Source: CAADGY01 sp900696665
Lineage (GTDB): Bacteria > Acidobacteriota > Terriglobia > Bryobacterales > Bryobacteraceae
Assembly (NCBI GenBank): GCA_035063885.1
Contig: JAPSFM010000057.1
Location: 1-32,102, forward strand
Direction: 5' to 3'
DNA: 32,102 nucleotides
Below, piece by piece: positions 8,247 to 16,065 of this stretch; the first letter of the stretch is position 1; each line of letters begins with the position of its first letter. The notes beneath the pieces are model-generated. The model ran no database searches. It saw nothing but the letters and a program-made list of their open reading frames with translations, and was not told the DNA's origin. Both the position numbers and the translations under genes were made by a program.

Positions 8247-9710
8247 ATGCAAAACTATCTCGCGTTTGACCTCGGTGCGGAGAGCGGACGAGCGATCCTT
8301 GGAACCCTCGCTGAAGGCCGCCTTACACTCGAGGAATTGCACCGCTTTCCGAACACGCCGGTACGGCTCCCTACCGGACTCTACTGGGATACGCTGCGTC
8401 TGTTTCACGAGATGCAGGAAGGTTTACGCATCGCCGGGCGCAAACGCAGGCTCGTGCTCGACGGGATAGGCGTCGACACCTGGGGCGTCGATTTCGGACT
8501 CCTCGGCCGCGACGGCGCGCTAGTGGATAATCCGCGCCACTATCGTGATTCACGAAACAACGGCATGCTGGAGAAAACCTTCGCTGCCGTTCCGCGCGAG
8601 GAGATCTTCGCTCAAACCGGCATTCAGTTCATGCAGTTCAATTCCCTGTGCCAGCTACACGCGATGAAGCTGGCCGGCGCGCCCGCACTGCGGGTGGCGG
8701 CGAAGCTGTTGTTCATGCCGGACCTGTTCAACTACTGGCTGACGGGCATTCAGAAAGCCGAACTTACTATCGCGAGCACTTCGCAGTTCTACAATCCCGT
8801 TGAAAAGGGCTGGGCCGTTCCTCTGTTCGACCGGCTCGGTATTTGCGCGGACATCCTTCCGGAGATTGTTCCCCCTGGCACGGCACTGGGTCCGGTCCTT
8901 CCGGATCTGGCCGATAGCTGCGGCACGGGAGACTTCACGGTGTACGCCACAGCCGGACATGACACGGCTTCCGCGGTCGCGGCGGCGCCGGGCAAAGGTT
9001 CGGACTGGTGCTACATCAGTTCCGGCACATGGTCGCTGATGGGCGTCGAGCTCGGCGCGCCGGTTGTGAATGCCCGTTCGCTCGAACTGAACCTGACGAA
9101 CGAAGTGGGCGCCGAGGGCAGGATTCGGCTGCTCAAAAATATCGCCGGCATGTGGCTGGTGCAGGAGTGCCGGCGCGCGTGGGCGGCCGAGGGAAAGCAA
9201 TATACCTACGACGAGTTGGCGAAGATGGCCGCCGCTGCGCCGCCCTTTGCCGCCGTAATCGATCCAGACGCGTTCCTGGAGCCGGGCCGCATGCCTGAAA
9301 AGATCGTGGCCTATTGCACGGAAAAGGGACAGAAAGCGCCCGAGGAACCCGGCACCTTCTGCCGTATCATCCTGGAGAGCCTGGCGCTGCGATACAGGCA
9401 GGTGCTCGAAAGCATCGAGTCCCTGCTGGGGCGCACGTTCTCCACCATTCACATCGTCGGAGGCGGCTCGCGCAACCGTGTGCTGAACCAGTTTGTCGCC
9501 GGCGCGACCGGCAGGCGTGTGGTCGCGGGCCCGTCGGAAGCCACGGCGGCCGGCAACATCCTGGTGCAGGCGATGGGTGCGGGCCGACTTTCCGGACTCG
9601 CCGAAGCCCGGGAATGCGTCGCCCAGTCGTTTGAACTTGCCGAATTTCAGCCCCGCAACAGCGAGGAATGGCAGATCCCCTACCAGCGCTTCACTGAACT
9701 AGCGCGGTAA
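8247..9710 (+). CDS. rhaB: rhamnulokinase
   Basis: A 487-residue FGGY-family carbohydrate kinase matching rhamnulokinase. It phosphorylates L-rhamnulose to L-rhamnulose-1-phosphate with ATP in the cytoplasm. FDLGAESGR near residues 7-15 is the N-terminal phosphate loop. GVDTWGVDFGLL, HYRDSRN and the FMQFNSLCQLHA segment are rhamnulokinase signatures. The C-terminal lobe carries IHIVGGGSRNRVLNQFVAG and GPSEATAAGNILVQA for nucleotide binding. ATG 8247 was chosen; an in-frame TTG at 8241 would add two residues. No clear Shine-Dalgarno is seen. No rhaA, rhaD, rhaM or transporter gene lies nearby, so it is isolated from a rhamnose operon in this window. Confidence 0.92.
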   Translation: MQNYLAFDLGAESGRAILGTLAEGRLTLEELHRFPNTPVRLPTGLYWDTLRLFHEMQEGLRIAGRKRRLVLDGIGVDTWGVDFGLLGRDGALVDNPRHYRDSRNNGMLEKTFAAVPREEIFAQTGIQFMQFNSLCQLHAMKLAGAPALRVAAKLLFMPDLFNYWLTGIQKAELTIASTSQFYNPVEKGWAVPLFDRLGICADILPEIVPPGTALGPVLPDLADSCGTGDFTVYATAGHDTASAVAAAPGKGSDWCYISSGTWSLMGVELGAPVVNARSLELNLTNEVGAEGRIRLLKNIAGMWLVQECRRAWAAEGKQYTYDELAKMAAAAPPFAAVIDPDAFLEPGRMPEKIVAYCTEKGQKAPEEPGTFCRIILESLALRYRQVLESIESLLGRTFSTIHIVGGGSRNRVLNQFVAGATGRRVVAGPSEATAAGNILVQAMGAGRLSGLAEARECVAQSFELAEFQPRNSEEWQIPYQRFTELAR

Positions 9711-9719
9711 TCACGAACG

Positions 9720-11534
9720 CTACCAGCCCACCGGTTTGCCGGCGTTCTGCTCATCCAGCCATTTCTTGAGCGGAGCGAAATAGTCCATAATCGCCGTGGC
9801 ATCCATCTGCTTCTGGCCCGTCAGAGCTTCCAAAGCCTCCGGCCAGGGGCGGCTTAGTCCCATGGCGAGCATATCGCGTAAACGCTTTCCCGCTTCCCCG
9901 TTCGCATAGATCGAGCAGCGGTGCAGCGGGTCCTTGCATCCGGCGGCCTGAGCCAGCGCCCGGTGGAACTGGAACTGGAGGATATGCGCCAGAAAGTAGC
10001 GTGTGTATGGCACGTTGGCCGGCACGTGGTACTTTGCGCCCGGGTCGAAATCCTGCTCGCTCCGCGCAACGGGTGCGGCCACACCCTGGTACTTCCGCCG
10101 CAACTCCCACCATGACTGGTTGTAGCGATCCGGCGTGATCTCTCCGTTGAATACCTTCCAGCGCCACTGGTCAATCAGCAATCCAAAAGGAAGGAACGCA
10201 ACCTTCTCGAGAGCGCGCCTCAGAAGAAGCCCGATGTCCTTCGATGCGGGCGGCACGTCTTTCAACAACCCGATCTTCTTCAGGTATTCCGGAGTGACGG
10301 AGAGCGATACAGTATCGCCCACGGCTTCATGAAATCCGTCATTAGCGCTGTCGCGGAACAGGAACGGCTGCCGGTTGTACGCGCGTTGATAGAAGTTGTG
10401 TCCCAGTTCGTGATGGATGGTGGCGAAATCCTCTTCGTTGATCTCGATGCACATCTTGATGCGGAGATCGTCTACATTATCGACGTCCCAGGCGCTTGCA
10501 TGGCACACCACTTCGCGATCCTGAGGTTTTGTAAAGAGCGAACGCTCCCAAAAGGTTTTGGGGAGCGGAGCGAAACCGAGCGAAGTGAAGAACCTCTCCC
10601 CATAGCGAACCATCTGTAACGGATCGGTGTTCCGGCTCTTCAAAATCTCCGTAAGGTCATATCCCGGATCACCATCCTTCGGCGCCACCAGAGGATAGAT
10701 GTTGTCCCACGATTGCGCCCACGGATTGCCCAGCAAATGAGCTGGGATCGGTCCTCTGGCTGGAACAACAGAGTCGCCATATTTTTCGCGCAGCCGGTTG
10801 CGCACATAAGCGTGGAGCGAAACGTAAAGGGGTCTGACCTGCTCCCACAGGCGATCGAGTTCCCGCGCGAACGCGTCGGGCGGCATGTCGTATTTGGATC
10901 GCCACATCGCGCCCGTATCAGCGAATCCGAGCTCACGCGCGCCCAGATTGCTCAACTCGACGAACCGCTGATAGTCCTTGCGCATCGGCGGCGAGATCGT
11001 CCGCCACCCGGTCCACACATCGAGCAACTGCTTCGCATCCCGGCTGTTCGCCATGATGCGAGTAATTTCCTGGAGGTCGATGCACTTGCCGGGATCGCTC
11101 TCCGCGTCCGGCGGGCAGTACTTGCCCTTCCCGTAAACGCTCTCCATACCCGTAACAATCTTTGTCAGCTCCTCCGATAACGCCGGGCCGGCGGGAGTAG
11201 GCAATGTGAAGGAAGTTTTCAACAGCTTGAATTTTCGTGCCAGATCGGCGGGCATCTTCAAACCGTCGAAGCGCTTTGCTTCTTTTGCGAAGGCGACGTT
11301 GGCCGAGATCGACTTTTCGGTTGCCTGTGCCGCCAGAATCTCCGTGTCGTATGTGATGTAGGTCGCCTGCACCCACGAAGCGCGCCCGGCTTCTTCGGAA
11401 AGGCGCATCATGGTGGACTCCACCTTTTCCATAAACGCCTGCGCCTCTGCCACCGTAGGGACGGCGGGGGCGGCCGGGGAAAGCACGGCGGCGGACATGG
11501 CGGCAAGCAAAAAGCCTCGCGAGAGTGGCCTCAT
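9720..11534 (-). CDS. secreted M2-family zinc peptidase (peptidyl-dipeptidase A/ACE-like)
   Basis: A 604-residue member of peptidase family M2. HELGH at 375-379 supplies two zinc ligands and the catalytic Glu376. Glu403 in FHEAVGD is the third ligand, 28 residues after the first His, the spacing seen in human ACE. A signal peptide is evident at residues 1-24 (Ala-rich, ending around SPAAPAV). The length equals a single ACE catalytic domain. Members release C-terminal dipeptides from oligopeptides; a periplasmic nutritional role is likely here. GGAGA lies 8 bases before the ATG. It follows the zinc-type CDF gene by 29 bases on the same strand, so co-transcription is plausible. Confidence 0.93.
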   Translation of the reverse strand: MRPLSRGFLLAAMSAAVLSPAAPAVPTVAEAQAFMEKVESTMMRLSEEAGRASWVQATYITYDTEILAAQATEKSISANVAFAKEAKRFDGLKMPADLARKFKLLKTSFTLPTPAGPALSEELTKIVTGMESVYGKGKYCPPDAESDPGKCIDLQEITRIMANSRDAKQLLDVWTGWRTISPPMRKDYQRFVELSNLGARELGFADTGAMWRSKYDMPPDAFARELDRLWEQVRPLYVSLHAYVRNRLREKYGDSVVPARGPIPAHLLGNPWAQSWDNIYPLVAPKDGDPGYDLTEILKSRNTDPLQMVRYGERFFTSLGFAPLPKTFWERSLFTKPQDREVVCHASAWDVDNVDDLRIKMCIEINEEDFATIHHELGHNFYQRAYNRQPFLFRDSANDGFHEAVGDTVSLSVTPEYLKKIGLLKDVPPASKDIGLLLRRALEKVAFLPFGLLIDQWRWKVFNGEITPDRYNQSWWELRRKYQGVAAPVARSEQDFDPGAKYHVPANVPYTRYFLAHILQFQFHRALAQAAGCKDPLHRCSIYANGEAGKRLRDMLAMGLSRPWPEALEALTGQKQMDATAIMDYFAPLKKWLDEQNAGKPVGW

Positions 11535-11563
11535 CTGTTGTTCTCCAATGCTCTAATTATGGT

Positions 11564-12493
11564 TCAGTGCCGGTGTTCTTCGTAGCGCACCGGTATCGAA
11601 CAGCCCGTCTTCGATACCGAGCACTCGACGTGCTCGAACTGAATCGTGGTGTGATTGATGTGGAACTTCGCCGCCAGCACATCGTTGATGGACCGCAGCG
11701 TCCGGTCGCTCTCGGAAGGCGGCAGGTCCGCAATCACAACGTGACTGCTCAGAGCATGCGCGGATGAGCCCAGGCTCCAGATATGGAGGTCGTGGACGTC
11801 AATCACTCCATCCACCTGCTTCATGGCCGAGGCCACCGCACTCAATTCGACACCTCGGGGCAGACCTTCGAGCAGGATATTCATGGATTCCTTGAAGACG
11901 TCCCATGCACTCCAGATGATAAGGCCGCCAATCAGGATAGACAGGATTGGATCGATCCGGAGCCATCCGGTGTAGCGAATGGTCACGGCTCCAACGATGA
12001 TAGCGACGGAGCCGAGGGCGTCGCCCAGCATGTGAAGGAACGCTGCGCGGATATTGAGATCGTGCTCCTTCTCCGCGCGCATCCAGTGCATGATCAGGAG
12101 ATTAAGAACCAGTCCGGTCGCAGCCACCACGATCATGGTGAACTCACCGACGGGTTCCGGATTCCGCAGCCGCTGATAACTCTCGTAGAAGATGTAGGCC
12201 GACAGCAATACCAGCGTGCCCGCATTGACGAATGCTGCCAGCACTCCAGCGCGATGGTAGCCCCACGTCTTGGTGCTATCCGCCGGTTTACCTTGCAAGT
12301 GATATCCGAGTGCGGCGATGCCCAGAGCCAGGGCGTCGGTGATATTGTGGCCCGCGTCCGCGATCAGTGCAAGGCTGTGCGCAGCCACGCCGGCGAAGAC
12401 TTCAACCACCACATAAACCGTGGTGAGGACGAGCGACCATTTCAGGTAGCGCCCGGTGGAACCGGAATATTGATGGTGTGTGTGAGAGTGCAA
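11564..12493 (-). CDS. cation diffusion facilitator, zinc type (CzcD/ZitB-like)
   Basis: A 309-residue inner-membrane metal/proton antiporter of the CDF family with six membrane segments and a C-terminal cytoplasmic ferredoxin-like domain. The transport site reads His49/Asp53 in AGHNITD and His154/Asp158 in HMLGD, the two-His/two-Asp arrangement of zinc/cobalt/cadmium exporters. The N-terminus (HSHTHHQ) and the C-terminus (EEHRH) are His-rich, which suits metal capture. The start is a TTG at 12493, chosen because GAGGG lies 5 bases upstream; an earlier TTG at 12505 overlaps that site. The M2 zinc peptidase follows by 29 bases. Confidence 0.92.
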   Translation of the reverse strand: MHSHTHHQYSGSTGRYLKWSLVLTTVYVVVEVFAGVAAHSLALIADAGHNITDALALGIAALGYHLQGKPADSTKTWGYHRAGVLAAFVNAGTLVLLSAYIFYESYQRLRNPEPVGEFTMIVVAATGLVLNLLIMHWMRAEKEHDLNIRAAFLHMLGDALGSVAIIVGAVTIRYTGWLRIDPILSILIGGLIIWSAWDVFKESMNILLEGLPRGVELSAVASAMKQVDGVIDVHDLHIWSLGSSAHALSSHVVIADLPPSESDRTLRSINDVLAAKFHINHTTIQFEHVECSVSKTGCSIPVRYEEHRH

Positions 12494-12498
12494 AATCG

Positions 12499-12503
12499 CC
12501 CTC
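12499..12503 (-). promoter_or_regulatory. ribosome-binding site deciding a TTG start
   Basis: GAGGG on the minus strand is separated by 5 bases from TTG 12493. It favours that start over the in-frame TTG at 12505, with which the site overlaps. Confidence 0.5.
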
Positions 12504-12715
12504 AAATCTCAGTCTAGCAGCGGCGTCACAAAGGTTTTGGCCCCGCAACACGCGGCCCGCGGCCAACATGCGGCGGTCCCTTCGAGGTGATCCGGCGCCG
12601 GGCTTACGCTTCGGTATTTCCCATTCGCAACAACGTCGAGCGCAGTTCTCGAAGAATGTTGCCGGTCCACGTTGGAATATGGAAGGCGGGATCCACGGCC
12701 AACCACAGTAGAGTG

Positions 12716-12750
12716 CCGCACCGTAAACGCTATATCTGTAGACGGTGCGG
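12716..12750. repeat. 9-base inverted repeat between the two CDF genes
   Basis: CCGCACCGT (12716-12724) and ACGGTGCGG (12742-12750) are perfect inverted copies separated by 17 bases. The pair begins about 20 bases after the stop of the upstream CDF gene (minus-strand sense) and about 220 bases before the zinc-type CDF start. No T-run follows on either strand, so a classic intrinsic terminator is unlikely. It could be an operator or an mRNA 3' hairpin. The rest of 12494-12770 shows no gene. Confidence 0.45.
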
Positions 12751-12770
12751 TAATCGTGAGGATTCCGCCT

Positions 12771-13721
12771 TTACCGGGCGGTTTTCTGTGACGGTGGCGA
12801 AGCCGGCGCGGGCGGCCAGACCGTCTCCACGCCATACGGTTCGACGTGTACCAGCACGTCGGCAACCCAATCGAGTTGTTCCTTGATGCGGACGCGGACC
12901 TCCGTGGCAATTTCGTGCGACTCGCGAACCGAAAGCTCCGGGGCCACCTCGAGGTGCAAATCAACGTGATACTGGAATCCTGTTTTCCGGGCGAAGCATT
13001 TCTCGATGGCCAGCGCTCCCGGAACCGATTGGGCAACCTCCCGGATGCGTCTCATCGTCTCCTCGTCGGGCATCGTGTCCATGAGTTGCATGGAGGTATC
13101 CCGCACTACGCGCAGACCGAGAAATATGACGATCAGTCCTACAAGGAACCCGCCATAATGATCAGCCGCGAGGAAGCGCGATGGATCGTACAGCGTCATG
13201 CCCAGGGCGACCAGGGCAACCGAGCCCGACAGAATATCGACGCTGTCGTTGGCGGCATCCGCCCGCAGTGCCTCGCTGTGGATCTTGCGCCCATAGTGAG
13301 ACTTCACGGCGGAGAGAATCGTCTTCGTGGCAATGGAAACCAGCAGGGGCCAAATGGCGTACAGCGCCGGCGCGGGACGCACTTCATCGACTTTCATGAG
13401 CGAGCGGAACGAGATCGCGGCGCCCATGACCGCCAGGATCATACCCACGCCAAGACCCGTCAGCGTCTCGAACCTGCCGTGCCCGTAAGGATGATTCTCG
13501 TCAGGCGGCTTGGCGGCCAGCGTGATTCCGAAAAGCACGATGCCCGATGCCACCACATCCGCCGCGGATTCAATGCCGTCGGCGAAAACAGAGGTTGAGT
13601 TCGCCATCAGGCCGATAATGATTTTAGCGGCGGCCAGGCAGCCGCTGACGAGCATCCCCAGCAGGGCGACGCGGCGCCCCGTGCGATGGCGGCTGGTCAC
13701 AATTGCAGGATACCGCGGCAA
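12771..13721 (-). CDS. cation diffusion facilitator, FieF-like, with an all-non-His transport site
   Basis: A CDF antiporter of about 316 residues with six membrane segments and a C-terminal domain (about 215-300: HVDLHLEVAP, ESHEIATEVRVRIKEQL). By eye-alignment to FieF the four transport-site positions are Glu51 and Asp55 (ADGIESAAD) and Asn158 and Asp162 (ADAANDSVD). Histidine is absent from the site, unlike its neighbour at 11564-12493, so the substrate may be iron or manganese rather than zinc; this is inference. The start used is TTG 13721, with AGGG a few bases upstream, overlapping the stop region of the amidohydrolase gene 6 bases away. A GTG at 13700 is an alternative. Linked tightly to the upstream amidohydrolase gene. 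Confidence 0.88.
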   Translation of the reverse strand: MPRYPAIVTSRHRTGRRVALLGMLVSGCLAAAKIIIGLMANSTSVFADGIESAADVVASGIVLFGITLAAKPPDENHPYGHGRFETLTGLGVGMILAVMGAAISFRSLMKVDEVRPAPALYAIWPLLVSIATKTILSAVKSHYGRKIHSEALRADAANDSVDILSGSVALVALGMTLYDPSRFLAADHYGGFLVGLIVIFLGLRVVRDTSMQLMDTMPDEETMRRIREVAQSVPGALAIEKCFARKTGFQYHVDLHLEVAPELSVRESHEIATEVRVRIKEQLDWVADVLVHVEPYGVETVWPPAPASPPSQKTAR

Positions 13722-13727
13722 CGGGCC

Positions 13728-15440
13728 CTACCAGCCGGCTCTCCGATGCACCACCTTGCCGCCTACCACAGTGATTGCCGCTTCGATGTCCTTTATCTCG
13801 TCTTCCGGGCAAGTGAAGTAATCCTTCGTAGTGACCACGAAATCGGCGAGCATGCCCGGTTGGATGGAGCCCTTATCCTTTTCGTCGAAGCCCATATAGG
13901 CTCCGTTGACCGTCCACATATTCAACGCTTCCTGACGAGTGATGCGCTGCTCCGGATTCAACACGTTTCCGTCCACCGTCTTGCGCGTAATGGCCATCCA
14001 CATTCCAAAGAAGGGGTGATAGGGGTTGATTGCGTTCCGGGCATCGAAACGGATCATGTGGTCTGATCCACCACCTACAATCAATCCTCCATCGATGATG
14101 GAGCGCAGCGGGATGAAATGCTTCATACGCTCGGGGCCGAAGACGTCTTTGATGGCGGGACCGTCCAGATGAAGCCATGCGGGCTGGCAATCGAAAGCTA
14201 CGCCCAGCTTCTTCGCCCGGGCTATCGCCTGGTCGTTAGGGAAGTTAACGTGCGTGATGGTGAACCGCCGTCCTTTGATCGGCTTTTCACGATCGGCGGC
14301 CTCATAGGCATCCAGCAGAAGGTCGGTGGCTCCACCTCCAGTGGTGTGAGAGGTCATCTGCCATCCCAGTTCATTCGCCACGCGCGCCATCTCGAACAGG
14401 TTCTCTTTCGGCACAGCCAGCACGCCGCGATAGTCGTCCTCTACATATCCGTAGATCTGCGTGTTGTCTCCGTAAGGCTCGCGCAGGAACGCCGTTCCGA
14501 TCAGAATTCCGCCATCCACAATCGTTTTGATCGGGCCGACGCGAAGCCACTCGTCTCCATAGCCCGTCACGAAGGGAATCTGCTGCATTTCGCGGCGGAC
14601 CTGTTCCGGCGTGCCGCGCGCTCCAAGCAGGTAAGTAACGGTGGTGCGTACCGTGAGTTCGCCTTTCCGCTGAAGCTCCTGGTATGCGCGAAAACCATCC
14701 GGCCCCTGTCCGCGATCGAACGTGCTGGTGATGCCGACAGCGTTATAGGCCTTCTGCATTTCGCGAATCGCCCACAGCCGATCAGCATGCGATGGCGCCC
14801 GGGTCGCCCGCAGCTTTCCCAAGAGATCGGACGCACCCAGCACCAGGCCGGTCGGCTCGCCCTTCGCATCTTTGATAATCTTGCCGTTCGAGGGCTGGGG
14901 CGTGTCGCGCGTGATGCCGAGTTTCTTGAGCAGCGCCGAATTCAGCACCGACGCGTAGCCGTTATCGGCCATCGCCAGCCGGCCGGGCGCCGCCGCGTCC
15001 AATTCATAACGGTCCGGATAGCGCCGTTCTTTGAGCCGCGTCGAATATACTTTCGGAACGAAAATAAGCTTGCCGGCGGCGGCCGTGGCAGCCTGTTTTC
15101 GGATGTACTCCTGAATCTCCGGGATGGAGCGCATCACCGGCACGGGGCCGTCCTTCTCCGCGAGTGCGGCACTAATCGGGTGAGTGTGTGTCTCGATGAT
15201 GCCGGGCAGAACCGGCGCTCCCTTCAAGTCAATCTTCTTCGTGCCGGCACTGGCGGTTTTCAGCACCTCCTCGTTCGACCCTACGGCCAGAAACCGGCCG
15301 CCGCGGACCGCCACCGCCGCCGCACGCGGTTTCGCCTCCCACAACGTGGCGATGCGGCCGTTGAAGTAGATGAGGTCGGCGGTTTGCGCCGCGAGACCGG
15401 CCGCAAGACAAAGACCGAGAGCAAGGGAATGGGACACCAT
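13728..15440 (-). CDS. secreted amidohydrolase, Amidohydro_3 (YtcJ-like) family
   Basis: A 570-residue metal-dependent hydrolase of the Amidohydro_3 family. A signal peptide (MVSHSLALGLCLAAGLAAQ) precedes the composite beta domain (ADLIYFNGRIATL...). His85 and His87 in ETHTHP are the first metal-ligand pair of the TIM barrel. Later conserved segments are VDGGILIGTA, FTITHVNF, VGGGSDH and the closing GSIQPGMLADFVVTTKDYF. Relatives hydrolyse N-substituted formamides, cyclic amides or similar C-N bonds; the substrate cannot be assigned. It lies 43 bases after the receiver-domain gene and 6 bases before the FieF-like gene on the same strand, suggesting one transcript. Confidence 0.9.
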   Translation of the reverse strand: MVSHSLALGLCLAAGLAAQTADLIYFNGRIATLWEAKPRAAAVAVRGGRFLAVGSNEEVLKTASAGTKKIDLKGAPVLPGIIETHTHPISAALAEKDGPVPVMRSIPEIQEYIRKQAATAAAGKLIFVPKVYSTRLKERRYPDRYELDAAAPGRLAMADNGYASVLNSALLKKLGITRDTPQPSNGKIIKDAKGEPTGLVLGASDLLGKLRATRAPSHADRLWAIREMQKAYNAVGITSTFDRGQGPDGFRAYQELQRKGELTVRTTVTYLLGARGTPEQVRREMQQIPFVTGYGDEWLRVGPIKTIVDGGILIGTAFLREPYGDNTQIYGYVEDDYRGVLAVPKENLFEMARVANELGWQMTSHTTGGGATDLLLDAYEAADREKPIKGRRFTITHVNFPNDQAIARAKKLGVAFDCQPAWLHLDGPAIKDVFGPERMKHFIPLRSIIDGGLIVGGGSDHMIRFDARNAINPYHPFFGMWMAITRKTVDGNVLNPEQRITRQEALNMWTVNGAYMGFDEKDKGSIQPGMLADFVVTTKDYFTCPEDEIKDIEAAITVVGGKVVHRRAGW

Positions 15441-15483
15441 ACTCGTATCTTAGACGGTATGGTTTCCCCATGCGCCGTTTACG

Positions 15484-15993
15484 TTACCGGCCGGTCCATC
15501 GCAGGCGTGCCGGAGGAGTAATGTCAGTCGCAGGAGTACGGGTATCGGAGGAAGAGGTTGCAGATCGGTGAATCTCCTGGTGTTTATGACGCCAGTGCAG
15601 CCAGGCAAGGCTGACGACCCGGATCACTTCCGACTGCTCAAACGGTTTAGCCAGCACGTCATAGCCGCCCTCGTTCAGAACTTCCGCCCAAAGCTGGTCG
15701 TCCGCGTTCAGGGATGTCACGATCACCAGCGGCGAATCGGGAACCAGGTCCGCCCGATCGCGCAGGTCCTTCCAGCAGCCGTCCGTAAGATGCGCCTCGG
15801 TGATGATAACGGCCACGGGTTCCCGCCGAAGCAGAACACCGGCATCCCGGCAATTCCGAGCTGTGTGAATCTGCCACTTCCATGAACGGAAGGTCCGCTG
15901 GAAAAACTTGATATCTTCCGAATTCTCGGTAACCAGCAGAGCGGCAGAAGGCTCAGTGTCGGCTCGGATGCTGGAATCCGCCGCGTTACCCAT
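15484..15993 (-). CDS. degenerate response-regulator receiver protein (pseudo-receiver)
   Basis: A 169-residue single-domain protein with a CheY-like fold over about residues 16-132. Conserved switch residues remain: Thr93 in IVTSLN and Lys116 in LAKPFE. The phosphoacceptor position, in IITEAHLTDG, is Glu66 instead of Asp. The N-terminal acidic cluster is E23/E26/D27. It should therefore not be phosphorylated normally; Glu may mimic the active state. The C-terminal 35 residues are Ser/Thr/Pro/Arg-rich and likely disordered. No output domain is present. ATG 15993 was chosen because AAAGGAGGAG lies just upstream; the frame stays open to 16101. It diverges from the PQQ dehydrogenase gene and heads the amidohydrolase-CDF run. 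Confidence 0.8.
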   Translation of the reverse strand: MGNAADSSIRADTEPSAALLVTENSEDIKFFQRTFRSWKWQIHTARNCRDAGVLLRREPVAVIITEAHLTDGCWKDLRDRADLVPDSPLVIVTSLNADDQLWAEVLNEGGYDVLAKPFEQSEVIRVVSLAWLHWRHKHQEIHRSATSSSDTRTPATDITPPARLRWTGR

Positions 15994-16000
15994 TTCCGGC

Positions 16001-16007
16001 CTCCTCC
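16001..16007 (-). promoter_or_regulatory. strong ribosome-binding site for the pseudo-receiver gene
   Basis: GGAGGAG on the minus strand lies 7 bases upstream of ATG 15993 and fixes that start over the longer open frame reaching 16101. Confidence 0.7.
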
Positions 16008-16027
16008 TTTTTGATACTGCTGTTAAC

Positions 16028-16056
16028 ATGGTCGCCTTAAGCATCCAGTGTGTCAA
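16028..16056 (-). promoter_or_regulatory. possible promoter for the pseudo-receiver gene
   Basis: On the minus strand a perfect TTGACA (16056-16051) is followed after 17 bases by GACCAT (16033-16028). The -10 keeps only the two most conserved positions (A at 2, T at 6), so the call is tentative. It lies in the gap divergent to the PQQ dehydrogenase gene and partly overlaps that gene's leader. Confidence 0.3.
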
Positions 16057-16065
16057 GAGGCTAGA

